Assembly: GCA_964017185.1 (NCBI GenBank)
Contig: OZ024872.1
Location: forward strand, 61,559,817 to 61,623,816
From: Rugalucina vietnamica
Lineage: Eukaryota > Mollusca > Bivalvia > Lucinida > Lucinidae
Direction: 5' to 3'
Length of the DNA stretch: 64,000 bases
Position 1 is the stretch's first letter. Every line of letters starts with the position of its first letter. Below, piece after piece: positions 36,200 through 48,074 of the stretch. Both the position numbers and the translations under genes were made by a program. Under the pieces are notes generated by a model that worked only from the letters and a program-made list of their open reading frames with translations, did not search any database and was not told where the DNA came from.

Positions 36200-36549
36200 A
36201 ATCATAAAGCCACTGACCAAGAACATGCCAAGTGTACAAGCGCTCTTTAATTGAGCCAGTCAGACAAGGTCATGCCAATCACCTGTATTCAAACAAAATT
36301 CAGATCCCTTCTGGGTGATCTCTATTACCAAATAGCCCCAGTTTTGTAAGGATCTCAACAAGGGAACCTTGAGAGCAGCAAGAAATCTACCCACTAATTA
36401 TCAACACTTGTTGTGCTAACTTTTCATTTTAATTTTCACTACTCCAAAAACTTCAGAAAGTTTTGAGGATACTTCACATCTTACAAGTGGAAGATGATTT
36501 ACTCAGTTTCACTAGCCACACCTGTATGCATATATACGTGAATGCTGAT
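36200..36549. other. No gene or repeat seen
   Basis: Short AT-rich spacer. Confidence 0.5.
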
Positions 36550-36757
36550 CATTACGAAAACTTGCCCATGCAAAATATAGAGATTTTTTTCTAAAATTTG
36601 CGATATTTTTGCCCCAAACAAAGATTGTGGGTACATGTTAGAACGAGTACCCACAATCTGAGTTTTGAAGCAAAAATAAGAAAAACAGGTAAACCCCTGC
36701 TTTTCTATATAAAGTGGGGTTTAAGTGGGTATATATTGCACAGATGTTTTCCTGATG
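36550..36757 (+). mobile_element. Family D element, copy D6
   Basis: CATTACGAAAACTTGCCCAT at the left; central palindrome AGATTGTGGGTAC with GTACCCACAATCT; TTTTCCTGATG at the right. Element E is inserted right at its right end. Confidence 0.85.
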
Positions 36758-36759
36758 TA

Positions 36760-37380
36760 CACTCCTCAAAAAAATCTAAGGGCCACTGTAATATTTTCCA
36801 TATATTCTTGTGTAAAGCACCCATTCTTAACCAAAATTTAATGGCACTACCCAAGGTCACAGAATGCCTGTTTCATTTGATTTGTTTCAGATAATGCTTC
36901 GAAGTAACTGACTAAAAGAAGTTTGAAAAAGTATATGTCCTCCCAAAGTCCATGGAACAGTTTTTGCATTTTTTCAAATATCCTGAAATTATGGCATTTT
37001 TCTGAAAGTCCACAGATTCACGTCAATTCAACTTAAGTTTGATTTTTCCATGAAAGTCACTTTTAAAGGCATTGCAGCAAATGTTGTTACTGTGAAATTC
37101 ACACTTGCGTGTAAATGTCACGTTTTAGCTGATTTTCAAAAAATGCCAATTTTTGGAAAAAACTCAGCTTTGTCAAAAATTGCATACAGGTTTTGGCAGG
37201 GTGTTTTCTGTTTCAAATTTCTTACATTCATAACCTTCCAGGCAATATCAAAAATAATGCAAATGCAAAAGGGTATCTGGGTCCTTTAGGATTCCAATTT
37301 AATTTGAGCTGAACTTGGGGTACCTGGAACTACAATATATGGGAAATAATACATTGGCCCTTAGAATTTTTTGAGGAGTA
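36760..37380. mobile_element. Element E: mariner/Tc1-like MITE
   Basis: TIRs CACTCCTCAAAAAAATCTAA and TTAGAATTTTTTGAGGAGTA, followed by GGGCCA/TGGCCC, with TA on both sides (36758-36759 and 37381-37382). TA duplications and this TIR type are typical of Tc1/mariner. At 621 bp with no transposase frame, it is non-autonomous. Confidence 0.85.
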
Positions 37381-37382
37381 TA

Positions 37383-38194
37383 GTTTGAAAAGGGGGTTAA
37401 AGAAGAAATAGTCAAACATGCGTTGAAGTGTTGTTTATTCATGTTTTTTAGAATGTCATGTTCTTCCTTTACAAAGTAATTTATCATATATTTATTTCAG
37501 GTTTTCACAGAATTCCCGAGCCGATAAAGATATGACAATGCTCAGAAGATTCTGCAGCCTTAATACATGGTAAGGTCATCTGTATATTCATGGACATATG
37601 AACAAATCTAACAGGAGGCCATGTATGGCATTATAAATCTGTCCATCATGTCATTGTTTGGCAGCACAAGGATTGCTAAATCATTTGTCAATCCAAACAC
37701 TAAAAGAATGGTTTTTGCAATCTATCTTACAACTTCAATTTTAAATATTCCTTTTTCATATTTTTTTTTCTCACTTAAGACATAAAGCATAAAACTATTT
37801 ACAACACAAACATTCTACAGCACCTTTTTAAGGTCTGCTTAATTTGAACAGTTACTGTACAAAGCCTTAATTTTCAGACACCAAAACTAAGCTTCCTTTT
37901 CTATTTTAAACTTCTTTTTTTAACTAGAAAATGTGTTTATGAAACACTATGCCCCAAACTGATAAGTCACTTTCAAGATGTAAAAATGCCCAAAAAATGA
38001 CTAAGTTCATATTGTAAAAAAAGTGACAAAAATAAATCTGAGGAGTATATCCCAACCACAATGTCTGCAAAGTTTCAAAAGTATCGTTAATAAATTGTAG
38101 GAGGAGTTGCGCACACAAGGTACCCTCTATCCATTCACTAAAATGCCCGAAAAAATGATTAAGTGCAAATTGTGAAAAAAATGACAAAAAAACA
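37383..38194. other. No gene confirmed; diverged direct repeat
   Basis: Two related ~57-bp blocks (AAAATGCCCAAAAAATGACT at about 37983 and AAAATGCCCGAAAAAATGAT at about 38140) lie on the tail side of the SINE. A splice-flanked 70-nt block near 37501 is treated under findings. Confidence 0.45.
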
Positions 38195-38290
38195 GGAGAA
38201 CCCCGAGAAAAACCACCTGACACACCCGCAAGCAGAACTTGGCTTGTCTCACATTTGGCCAGAGCGCGGCTCGAACCCACACCAGACAAT
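38195..38290 (-). mobile_element. SINE copy, same family as 55872-56117
   Basis: On the minus strand it reads TGTGGGTTCGAGCCGCGCTC (B box), then GTGAGACAAGCCAAGTTCTG, then GTGTCAGGTGGTTTTTCTCG. This matches the SINE at 55.9 kb closely. The head upstream of the B box is truncated. Confidence 0.8.
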
Positions 38291-38554
38291 TTCTCACATT
38301 CAAAATGCTTTACAACAAAACAATATTACAACAAAACTTTAAAACCTTTGCAACCACATGTACACTTAATTCTATAAACATACATGTGATGAGCTCCTGG
38401 CGTGGAAGTGGGAGATTTGGATTTCATTTCAGGGAGATTGGGGTCTACTTCAGGGAGATTATGTGTCGGCATCTAAAATGCGCGATTTTGCATGTTTACT
38501 TGCAACAACACCACTTTTTCTGTCAAATTTGAAGCAATTTGCTTTCCCCTATCT

Positions 38555-38555
<1 letters not shown>

Positions 38556-38588
<33 letters not shown>
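38556..38588. repeat. Poly(C) tract, 33 nt
   Basis: An uninterrupted run of about 33 C residues (poly-G on the minus strand). Confidence 0.97.
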
Positions 38589-38589
<1 letters not shown>

Positions 38590-39384
38590 CTCTAGTTTCA
38601 AAATGCATAATGGTACAGTAATCAGCTTATCCTTGTGTCTCATGTAATCATGAAAGCTAAAGGGGTAACCTGAACAATAAGAAGAGGCAGGGGTTATTCC
38701 CAGTGTTATACTGTTGAAGCAGCAATTAGGCAATGCTTGATTTCATGCAGAAATCTGTCAACTGAATGTCCATTTTTCTGTCTGATTCCAAATAAAAGTT
38801 TGCAAGTGCAATTTTATACAAGTATATATCTATCTCACTTTAAAAAGTTAAAAGAAATTAAACTGTATTGCCTGTACTAACCAAGAAAATGAAAAATCGA
38901 TCCCAGACACAAATTTCTACTTTCATTTTTGAAATGTTTACACTGACCAAGGCCAAGGTCAACGGTGTACAGGTAAAATTTTTCCACTATCAATTTGACA
39001 TATTGGCGGGAAATTTTACCCTGCGTTTACACTTTGAACAGGTACCTTTATGGATGCTTGGGCCAATTTAACGCCTCGCTGCACCCAATACCCTTAAAGT
39101 GACACCACTAATTGTTGTTTCCCTCCTTGGTAATTACGTAACTGATACTACTTAATCCCTTTGTGACTTTCGTCTGTAAAGTGATTACCGTATTTTTCTG
39201 CCCAAAATGGACAGTTTGGAAAAAAATATGATAGGAAAATTCAGCATCCGGGAGATTCTAGAGGCCTTCCTGGAGGCCGGGAGATGAACCTCATTTCCTG
39301 GATCCTCCCGGACGATCCGGGAGGAATCACATGTATGTATAAAGACCACTAAATAATTTATAAAACTTTAAAATATTCATCAGT
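38589..39384. other. Spacer downstream of the hnRNP-like gene
   Basis: No exon or structured repeat recognised, apart from the inverted CGGGAGATTCTAGAGGCC/GGAGGCCGGGAG area near 39250-39325. The frame 38868-39071 has no domain. Confidence 0.5.
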
Positions 39385-39390
39385 TTTATT
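39385..39390 (-). terminator. Polyadenylation signal AATAAA of the hnRNP-like gene
   Basis: AATAAA on the minus strand, about 230 nt after the stop codon at 39619-39621, is the first perfect hexamer in the 3' UTR. Cleavage is expected about 10-30 nt further, near 39360-39375. Confidence 0.6.
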
Positions 39391-39618
39391 GGATGTACAT
39401 ATACTTATCTTGGTCATTCTCAAATGATGTCCCTATTGTTAATAAGCAATTCGCTTATTTATAAGCAACCTAAACACACCACACATATTTTCATGTAGAA
39501 ATGAAAATAATGTTCCTTCCATTTATCCTTCCAATAGTATTTCTAATTTGCCTATCAAGGCACCAAGTTCTCTGTCATTTTAAAAATATATAGTCCTCAA
39601 CATTTGAGTCAGATAGCT

Positions 39619-39675
39619 TCACCTTCTACTTTGTCTGTAGTTAGGGGGTGGGGGAAATGATGCACCACCTCGGGA
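39619..39675 (-). CDS. hnRNP-like Gly-rich protein, terminal coding exon
   Basis: The last coding exon begins after the acceptor CTGTTTGTCTTTCAG and encodes SRGGASFPPPPNYRQSRR followed by TGA (57 nt with the stop). The preceding exon ends in phase 0, and this frame is the one that stays open and ends in a short basic tail. The Pro run and Arg-rich end are common at the C-termini of RNA-binding proteins. Confidence 0.8.
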   Translation of the reverse strand, partial: SRGGASFPPPPNYRQSRR

Positions 39676-40088
39676 CTGAAAGACAAACAGATCTAGTATA
39701 ACAGAGGTTGTTAGTGTTGTTTTGTTTTCTCATAAATCTGCCAGACCTATTAAAATCCATTTTAGCATCAGTGATGATAAAAGAGACAATTATTGTCAGA
39801 AATTGGGACATTCAGGAAAAAGTTAATAGGACACCAGCATTTAAATAAGTTGTAAATGGAAATGTTAGCAAGATAATGCACCTCAACCTCTTTATAACAC
39901 TATTGTTTGGATCCAATACAATTTCCTTGTAAGCTATCCAATCTGCGTTATAGCAAGAGTAAAATATATAGATACATAGCAAAATAAGACCATTTGGGGT
40001 CCATGAATGTTCCGTGTTATAACCAAAACCGTGCTGTAACAAACCGTGTTATAAAGAGGTCCAGGTGTATTCTGTAATATGTACTTAC

Positions 40089-40265
40089 CCCACCTCCATA
40101 GCCTCCCCTCTGGTTTCTATTGTAAGAATTGCTGTTGTTTCTGTTGTAACCACCTCCTGATGAAGTCTGGTACGAGCCTCCATACTGTGACTGACCGTAC
40201 CCACCTGAACTACCGTACCCACCCTGAGAACCACCATAGCTTCCCCTGCCACCACCACCACCACC
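40089..40265 (-). CDS. hnRNP-like Gly/Tyr-rich protein, penultimate exon
   Basis: This 177-nt exon (59 codons, phase 0-0) lies between acceptor TTTTTACAG and donor GTAAGTACA. It encodes a low-complexity prion-like segment: a Gly run, then GRGSYGGSQGGYGSSGGYGQ, a QYGGSYQ stretch, an Asn/Ser/Tyr-rich part and RNQRGGYGGG. RGG and GYG motifs of this sort mediate RNA binding and condensate formation in hnRNPs, FUS-type and ILF3-type proteins. With no RRM, SPRY, dsRBD or helicase exon in the window, I cannot name the family. The gene continues to the right of 50.9 kb, possibly beyond the window. Confidence 0.88.
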
Positions 40266-40334
40266 CTGTAAAAAGAATCTATTCAGTAAGTACTGGGTTT
40301 GCTTTGGCTTCTACCAAAACACATGCAATGTAAA

Positions 40335-42361
40335 ACCAGAGGACCAATGGTCCTGTAAACGCTCACCTGAGATCTGCTGCATATACCAATAAACATGTTT
40401 GAATATTATGGTATTTAACTCCAGTGCAGGGGCAGATGAAGCCTTTGGGCCATTTTCTTTTTCGGAATCTTCAATATTCTGTCCATTTGCCAATTTCTTG
40501 CTGGCTTTTCCCTTCAAATGACATTTTAACAGTTTTCCCAATTCAAATGCATAGGCAACCCATGTTGACCTTGCCATAAACTTGGTCAAGGTCATCACAG
40601 GGTCATGATTTATATATACATTGGAGTACTTTTGCCATCGATGCTTCAAGCCAAGTTTCCTTGAAATCAGTCTATTGGTTTCAGAGAATAAGATTTTTGA
40701 TGGTTTTTTACCATATATGGGCATGGCAGCCATCTTTGTCATGTGACCTAGATTATTTATATAAACATTGATTCGCCCATTCTATAGATGCTTCACATAA
40801 AATTTGGCTTTGATTGGCCAAGCGGTTTCAGAGGAGAAGACGTTTGAATATTATGGAAATATACATGTATATTGCCCTGGGATGGGGGCACATGAGCCCC
40901 TGGGGTCCAATTTTTTCAGAATCATTAATATTCAGTCCTACTTTCCATTTCCTGCAAGACTTTCACTTTAAATTACATTTTAAAAGTTTTCCCCATTCAA
41001 ATGCATTAGCGACCTATGTTGACCTTGCCGTAAAATAGGTCAAGGTCATCACAGGGTCATGATTTATATACACATTGTAGTGCTTGAGCCATCAATGCTT
41101 CATGCCAAGTTTCGTTGAAATCGGTCAACCGGTTCTGGAGAAGAAGATTTTTGAAGGTTTTTTACCATATATGGGCATGGCAGCCATCTTGGTCATGTGA
41201 CCTGGATTTTTTATATACATATTTGTTACCACTTCCTATTGATGCTTCACATAAAATTTAGCTTTGATTGGCCAAGTGGTTTCAGAGGAGAAGACGTTTG
41301 AATATTTTGGAGATATATTGCCCAGGAGGTATATTGCCCAGGAGGTATATTGCCAGGAGGTATATTTTGGAGGTATATTGCCCAGGGGTGGGGGCACATG
41401 TGCCCCTGGGGTCCAATTTTTTTCAGAATCATTAATATCCAGTCCTACTGCCCATTTCCTGCAAGACTTTCATTTTAAATGACATTTCAAATGTTTTCCC
41501 CATTCAAATGCATTGGCGACCTATGTTGACCTTGCCGTAAAATAGGTCAAGGTCATCACAGGGTCATGATTTATATACACATTGTAGTGCTTGAGCCATT
41601 AATGCTTCATGCCGTTTCGTTGAAATCGGTCAACCGGTTCTGGAGAAGAAGATTTTTGAAGGGTTTTTACCATATATGGGCATGGCGGCCATCTTGGTCA
41701 TGTGACCTGGATTATTTATATACACATTGGTTCCCCCTTCCCATAGATGCTTCATGTAAAATTTGGCTTTGATTGGCCAAGCGGTTTCAGAGAAGAAGAT
41801 GTTTGAATATTATGATAATATACATGTATATTGCCCCGGGGTGGGGGCGGATGAGCCCCTGGTGCCCAATTTTTTTCAGAATCATTAATATTCAGTCCTA
41901 CTGTTCATTTTCTGCAAGATTTTTCCTTTAAATGACAATTTAACAATTTTTCCCATTCAAATGCAAAGGCGACCTATGTTGACCTTGCCGTAAAATAGGT
42001 CAAGGTCACCGCAAGGTCATGATTTATATACACATTGTAGTACTTGAGTCATCGATGCTTCATGCCAAGTTTGGTTGAAATCGGTCCAGTGGTTCCGGAG
42101 AAGAAGATTTTTGAAGGGTTTTTACCATGTATGGGCATGGCGGCCATCTTGGTCATGTGACCTGGATTATTTATATACACATTGGTTCCCCCTTCCCATA
42201 GATGCTTCATGTAAAATTTGGCTTTGATTGGCCAAGCTGTTTCAGAGAAGAAGATCTTTGAAAATGGTGGACGACGGACGGACGGACGACGGACGGACGG
42301 ACGACGGAGCATGGGTATACTATAAGCTCACCTTGTGAGCCTGACGGCTCAGGTGAGCTAA
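40335..42361 (+). mobile_element. Family B element, copy B2, in intron of hnRNP-like gene
   Basis: It begins ACCAGAGGACCAATGGTCCT, with GCTCACCTGAG near the start. There are about four core units of ~455-505 bp (CATATATGGGCATGGC landmark at about 40708, 41167, 41670 and 42128), a (GACG)n tract and a 3' hairpin ending GGTGAGCTAA. A short local repeat of AGGTATATTGCCC lies at about 41315-41385. Frames 40311-40742 and 42049-42312 (minus), and others here, are repeat, not genes. Confidence 0.88.
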
Positions 42362-42370
42362 TAACAATCT

Positions 42371-42596
42371 GGGGCCAGTTGTTCAAAATTAATAATGCCA
42401 TTAGTTAACGATTTGTTAAAATTTCAAATGGCAATATTACAAATACACTGTTATTTTTTGTTAATAAAATGTGAGAATCCTTTGCAATGCAAAGGATTCT
42501 CACATTTCATCAACAAAAAATGACAGTGTATTTGCATTTACTTAACGAGTCGAGGTCTTAACGATGATGTTAATGAAATTTTGAACAACTGGGCCC
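42371..42596. mobile_element. Foldback MITE with GGGCCAGTTGTTCAAAA ends
   Basis: Left end GGGGCCAGTTGTTCAAAATT; right end AATTTTGAACAACTGGGCCC. The middle is a strong hairpin: AATGTGAGAATCCTTTGCA next to TGCAAAGGATTCTCACATTT, extending to ACACTGT and ACAGTGT. Non-coding. Confidence 0.85.
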
Positions 42597-42751
42597 TGAT
42601 GTCAATGCCCCTATGATTACCATAGAACCACTGAGCGTACAAGGGTGCCATTTGAAGAGAATCAAAATTGGCTCAACAGGTACCCAAAATGGAAAAAATG
42701 CTGTCGTAAAGGTCTAATGGTGATACTCAACTATTGGCAAAAATACTATAG

Positions 42752-43150
42752 GGATCAAACCTGATTTTCCTTCATTAACATTTGCCAGGTCCTGAGGGGG
42801 ACACTGAAAATGAGGGCATAGCCCCAGGTTTTGAACACTCCCTGAGCAGCCCCAGGTTTTCAACACTCCCTGAGGGACCCAGCAAATGTTAATGAATTAC
42901 AAAATCATTTTTGATCTTTATTATCGCATAAATTCTGCACAAACAAAAGAAATTTATTATGCACTATGTTTTGCAGCCTGGTCAAATTTTCATACGCGTA
43001 AAAGCAATCATTTATATGCTCGTTACGGGCAGAAATCAGTTACTCATTATTAGCATGTGCTTTGCGTGGTGCTCGGAAATGAGTATAAATAATTTCTTCA
43101 TTAATATACGCCTGTTAATATCGTGTGACACAGGTTTTTAGGCAATAATA
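42752..43150 (+). repeat. Dispersed repeat K, copy 2
   Basis: Aligns with 35538-35940. It includes a hairpin, TTCATTAACATTTGCCAGG with a GCAAATGTTAATGAA partner ~110 bp on, and a local duplication of CCCCAGGTTTT with CACTCCCTGAG. Confidence 0.7.
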
Positions 43151-43303
43151 TGTAATAAATTGTTACAATACGCCCATAATTTTGTACAACTCACTATACA
43201 TGTAGATGACTGGTTTATTTACATCCAATGTTCTGGAAGTATTTCAAAGTATCCAAATTTCACATTAATTACTCAATATTTATGGTCTATTTTACAAACC
43301 TAC

Positions 43304-43436
43304 CTGCCCATAAGCACCTCCTCCACCCTGATTGTACCTCCCATAACCACTAGACTGGGCCTGCATATTTCTCTGATAAGCACCTGACTGACCCTGCATG
43401 TTGCCTTGCCAACCTAGGTTACCACCACCCTGGAAC
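43304..43436 (-). CDS. hnRNP-like protein, Gln/Gly-rich exon
   Basis: This 133-nt exon lies between acceptor CTCTCTGTTACAG and donor GTAGGTTTG. The first base completes a Gly codon from the upstream exon; then 44 codons encode FQGGGNLGWQGNMQGQSGAY and a further Gln/Asn/Gly/Tyr-rich part ending GGGGAYGQ. It ends in phase 0, matching the next exon. Composition and phase continuity support a real exon. Confidence 0.85.
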
Positions 43437-44007
43437 CTGTAACAGAGAGACATCAAACTTTGTGAAGTTGCCATCTCAATTTCAACAGATTCATTTCAGA
43501 TGCTGATCAAGGATTTTTAGAAAAGGAGTTCAAATTCATTGAGGGGACTCTTGTTTTACATCGCTTGTTTTTACTCAGAAAATGAAAATTGTGAACCCTC
43601 TGAATCTCTATATCTGCCATTGCATTTTAAGCGCGATTTAACATTTTTGTTCCAGTTTAATACATGTAATTTAAGCCCTGTGCCAAGAACCATTATCTTC
43701 AGAAATTCTGACCAGGTAAGAATTGAAGCAACCTAGTTTATGTGCTTCTGACAGAATTCTTCAACTCAGCCTTAAAACTTTGTATAAAGTTGTAATATAA
43801 TTTATTATTATATACCTATAAATAGTTTTCCATTAAATTTGTGGGAAAAAAGCCGAGTAACAAGTGTGCAGATATCACATGATATCGGCACGGTTGGGCG
43901 ACATGTGTGTCAATAGTCATTGCCGACAGTATCCAAACATGGGGTTTATTATTGCACACTTGTCACGTGACCTAGCAGACGCCCCCTGTCAAAACAAAAA
44001 AATCAAA
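43437..44007. other. Intron DNA, no gene seen
   Basis: Part of the 7.4-kb intron between the exons at 43.4 and 50.9 kb of the hnRNP-like gene. The plus frame 43539-43736 has no domain. Confidence 0.5.
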
Positions 44008-44992
44008 ATGGGCTAAGCCTACATTCAGGCACTGTTAAACATAAATAGTGACTTTAATTTGGATTTTACCATCGATGACATTAATTCGATCGTGTTATCG
44101 GAAGAGGCGGAGAGCAACAATGCACCTCATGGAGCCAAAAATGTCGAAAACTCCACCACTGAACCCACTGCTGGAGATCAAAGGGAGAAAATTCACGATT
44201 TCATCGACAAACAGAAAAAGATAAATACTGTTCGGAGCACCAAACGGGATCTCAAATTGTTCTATGAATTTGCTGTCAAGAAAGGAGAATTGAGGAACAT
44301 TGAACATATTTCCTCCCACTGACTTAGACATTCTTTCTGAGCTCCTTTTACATTGAAATAAGAAAGCAAGATGGGTCTCAGTATGAACCAGTGAAAGCCA
44401 GTATTGAAAGACATTTGAAAGATCATGACTGTGAGTATTCCTAACATGACAGAATGTTTTCATTAAGCAGCTAAAAAGGTTGAGCTTAAAAAGGAAGGCA
44501 AGGGCCAAAAACCCCATGCATCGCCAGCAGTTTCTTCAGCCAAGGAAAATCTCATGTGGGAGAGGGGACAGCTAGGGGACGCGACCCCCAAAGTGTTGAC
44601 ATTTTCTCTTTGGTATTTTTTTTACAATATGCTTCGGAATGAGGGGCCCTCACGAACACAGACAGTTACAATATGGAGATATTGAATTAAAGAAAGACCC
44701 AATATCCAGTAGAGAATACCTTGAATTCACATGTGAGAGGATGACAAAAACTAGGGATGGCACTGGAAAGGAAAATAACAGAAAAGAAAAACCCAAAATG
44801 TATGCTACAAACACGGACAGAGACCCTGTAAAACTGTATAAAAAGTTTATTGAACGGAGGAAAGATGAAACCAAAAAACCGGATTCTCCATTCTACCATA
44901 CCTGTATCCCAGTGAATCGCGCCTCCGATATCCCAACTCGGGACAATATTCACCAATATCAGTGCGATAACCCTATATTATTATGCTGTTGA
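44008..44992 (+). pseudogene. Crypton-type tyrosine recombinase relic
   Basis: The fragment resembles the DUF3504/Crypton recombinase family (relatives include the host genes KIAA1958, QRICH1 and ZMYM2-type). An ATG at 44008 in good context is followed after one codon by TAA. The frame then runs through FTIDDINSIVLSEEAESNN and a basic helix-rich part (INTVRSTKRDLKLFYEF), and is lost near 44310. Pieces in other frames follow (PPTDLDIL; IEIRKQDGSQYEP; QKPHASPAVSS). A last frame at 44629-44992 reads FGMRGPHEHRQLQYGDIELK, holding the likely first catalytic Arg. At least two stops and several frameshifts are present, and the C-terminal HxxR and Tyr boxes are absent. Dead copy, antisense in a host intron. 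Family assignment is from recalled motif resemblance. Confidence 0.8.
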
Positions 44993-46655
44993 GGCAGAAG
45001 ACAAAAACTTTAATCTTGCAGTTGTCTGCATCAACTGCAAAAGTTAGCAGGTTTTAATAGTGACACAGTACAAGAACTGCAGGGTTTATGTAATTTCAAA
45101 GGCATGTGCCCCCTCCTCCAAATATCAATCTAAAAAAATTATTTGTGTACCTGAACCACCAATTAAAAGGTTGAACCACATCAATGAATCCCAATTAATT
45201 GAAATCAAAGTTGTGGTTGATGGCATTTGAGAATGTCTAAAAAGAAAGAAAATCCCCTACGAGCAGGAATTGTTGTTTAGAAAAAAAAAAAAAAAAAAAA
45301 AAAAATGTCCTACTGCAGAGTTTTTCATTGATAAATGCCCTATTGGGGCATATCTTATGTAGGATTTCTGAAAAGCTAGTGGATTTACCAAAGGTATTAA
45401 CTTTCTCATTGCTTCTTAAATTCCCCATGAAAATAATGTAGTGCATGCCATAACCCTGAGTAAAATTTTAGCAAAAAATCTCCAACCACCACCTTGTCTG
45501 ACAAACTGTTCCACTATTAGATTCTAGCTGACAGCTAAACCAGCCTCCAACAGGAGACCAATTACAATGATAAAAGGTTAGTATAACACCTGTAATTTGC
45601 CAATTAACTCCTGAACAGGTAACCAGAGGAGGGCTGCTGTGCAGGAAACTTGTCTCATATTGTAGGTATTTACTCTCTAAGTGGTTCATGTATGGCCAAG
45701 CTCAACAATTCACACGTCAGAGCTGTTAAAGTTTGGTTTAATGCATAAATATACGGGACATCATCATTGTCACAACATTGATTAAGCAGTTATCTAACTT
45801 CTATTATGACGTCATCAACATCATGTAGATATAGCGACGACGTCACCAGTTTATGTTAGTGTACATGTAGTCTTGAGTGTTATCATTAAACTGATATATT
45901 GTCAAAAAAAAAACAACTCAACATGCAGTTGAAGGGCTCCAGCTTTATCCCAATCAATTCAAAATGTCTGTCTTTCCCCATCTGTGACATCATTTTTCAC
46001 TAAATTGACGTAAAAGCTGACTTGCCCATAAAATCTGAGACTTTCTCGAACTTACTATATAAAATGTTTTCTCGAACTTACTATATGAAATGTTTTTAAA
46101 AGAGTGCTTCAAATTGCTATAAAATGTAAACAGTATTCTTTTCCTTGCTATTAAATGGATCAAGTATAACTTTTTTCAGGCAAACATAATATTCCCTCAT
46201 TTTACCATCTTTTGAGTGCGTATTAACAAACCACTTCAGTTTCCTTACTCGACTCCCTTCTACGCCTGAAGCCTACCCCAGGTGAATTTCTGTCGACTGA
46301 AGCAGCCACTATGTTACAATTATCGCTAACTATACTACTTCATTCATCGCCAAACAACAGAATTATCAAGTTATTTTCACATGAATCCCCCTATTGACGA
46401 CATCTTAATTGTTCAATATTTTGCCAATTTAAGCGTGTAGCCGTGTATCGTTTTTCTGCGAGAAAATCTCATTATCTCATTAAATGTGTCAATTTTCATT
46501 TTTTCCTCTGGCATTAAATGATACAGGTGCGCTAAGATAAAATTGAGGAGACGGATTCTGAATAAGAAACGAACATATAACCCATACAGCCAATTATAAA
46601 TGCAGCTGACGTAAAACTGTAACAGAAGAAACTGAATTGATTAAAAAAATAAAAC
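44993..46655. other. Intron DNA, no gene seen; A25 tract
   Basis: A run of 25 A lies at 45281-45305. The minus frames 45237-45446 and 45468-45689 have no domain. Nothing else is recognised. Confidence 0.5.
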
Positions 46656-47756
46656 TTTGAACTAGAATTTGTTTTCTATGTGAAAACTGATGTCTCCCCC
46701 CTTTCTATGTGCAAGTCCAAAATATGCAAGCAAGAGTTTTAGTTCTTGAGCATCACATATCCTGTCATTCTGTTTTATAAATGTACCAAGTTTCATTGAA
46801 ATATCTCTTACGGTTTTCAAGTTATAGAGCGGGCAGAAAATTTTTAATGGAAAATAATCAAAGGGAAATAACTCTTAAGATATGAAAGCAAGACTAATGA
46901 TTCTTGTGCATGACACATCGTCTCATCATGCTTTATAAGTGTACCATGTTTCATTGAAAAATCTCTAATGGTTTTTGAGTTATAGAGCAGACACAAAATT
47001 GTATGAAAAATAATGAAAGGGAAATAACTCCAAAGATATGCAAGCAAGAGTTATGGTTCTTTAGCATGACACATCATCTCATTGTGCTTTATAAGTGTAC
47101 CAAGTTTCATTGAAATATTTCTTATGGTTTTCAAGTTATAGAGTGGACATGAAATTGTATGGAAAAATGATCAAAGGGAAAGCAAGAGTTATAATTCTTG
47201 TGCATGACACATTGTCTCATCGTGCTTTATAAGTGTACCAAGTTTCACTGAAATTTCTCTTACGGTTTTCAAGTTATAGAGTGGACACCAAATTGTATGG
47301 AAAATAATCAAAGGGAAATTACTCCAAAGATATGCAAGCAAGAGTTATGGTTCTTTAGCACGACACATCATCTCATCGTGCTTTATAAATGTACCAAGTT
47401 TCATTGAAATATCTCTTACGGTTTTTGAGTTATATAGCGGACACGAAATTGTATGGACAATAATCAAACGGAAATAACTCATAAAATACTCAAGCCAGAG
47501 TTATGGTTCTTGTGCATGACACATCGTCTGATCATGCTTAATAAGTGTACCAAGTTTTATTGAAAAATCTTTGACGGTTTTCAAGTTATAGAGCGTGGTT
47601 TACAAGTGTACCAAGTTTCATTGAAAAATCTTTAACAATTTTCGAGTTATAGAGCGGACACGATTTGTGACGGACAGACGGACAGACAGACAGACGAACA
47701 GACAGACAAACGGGGAAAAACAATATGTCTCCCGACCCTGTCGGGGGGAGACATAA
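46656..47756 (+). mobile_element. Family C (pearl/Helitron-like), copy C1
   Basis: It starts TTTGAACTAGAATTTG, with GATGTCTCCCCCC about 33 bp in. Then come ~155-bp core units, each with AAAGGGAAATAACTC, GACACATC and GTACCAAGTTTCATTGAAA, a (GACG/GACA)n tract, and the 3' hairpin ATGTCTCCC...GGGAGACAT ending in AA. The 5' motif matches an arm of the 3' hairpin. Non-coding. The minus frame 46844-47047 is repeat. Confidence 0.88.
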
Positions 47757-48074
47757 CTATTATTATTGTTATCATTACTATTTTAAAACAATTTAACAAT
47801 TAATGTGATTTATAAAAGTGTTAGTAAATGTAAGAGTTACTAAAGCAAAATGATCAAGCCATTTAAGCATAAATGATTTGTGCAGCAAAGCTATCAGAAA
47901 ACGGAAAAAATCAACAAAGATTTACATGAAAGCATTGGAAGCATTTGACATTCCTGGTTGCATCCATGCTCTGAAATGGACAAATAACACTAAGTATGGA
48001 CTAAATGAAAAACAACATCATAGAGCTTTGAATGCATGATTGCTGGCTTTGTGCTCGTTCAATACATGTATTAT
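47757..48074. other. Short intron spacer
   Basis: AT-rich sequence between C1 and B3 with no recognised feature. Confidence 0.5.

Noticed and set aside
36760..37380. Exons in element E frames (37050-37289)
   Set aside because: The frame lies wholly inside a TA-flanked MITE and has no transposase signature.
40079..40333. Plus-strand frame of 84 codons
   Set aside because: It is the antisense of the Gly-rich exon at 40089-40265, which has correct splice sites on the minus strand.
44095..44956. Minus-strand frames opposite the Crypton relic
   Set aside because: They are shadows of the plus-strand recombinase sequence and have no motifs of their own.
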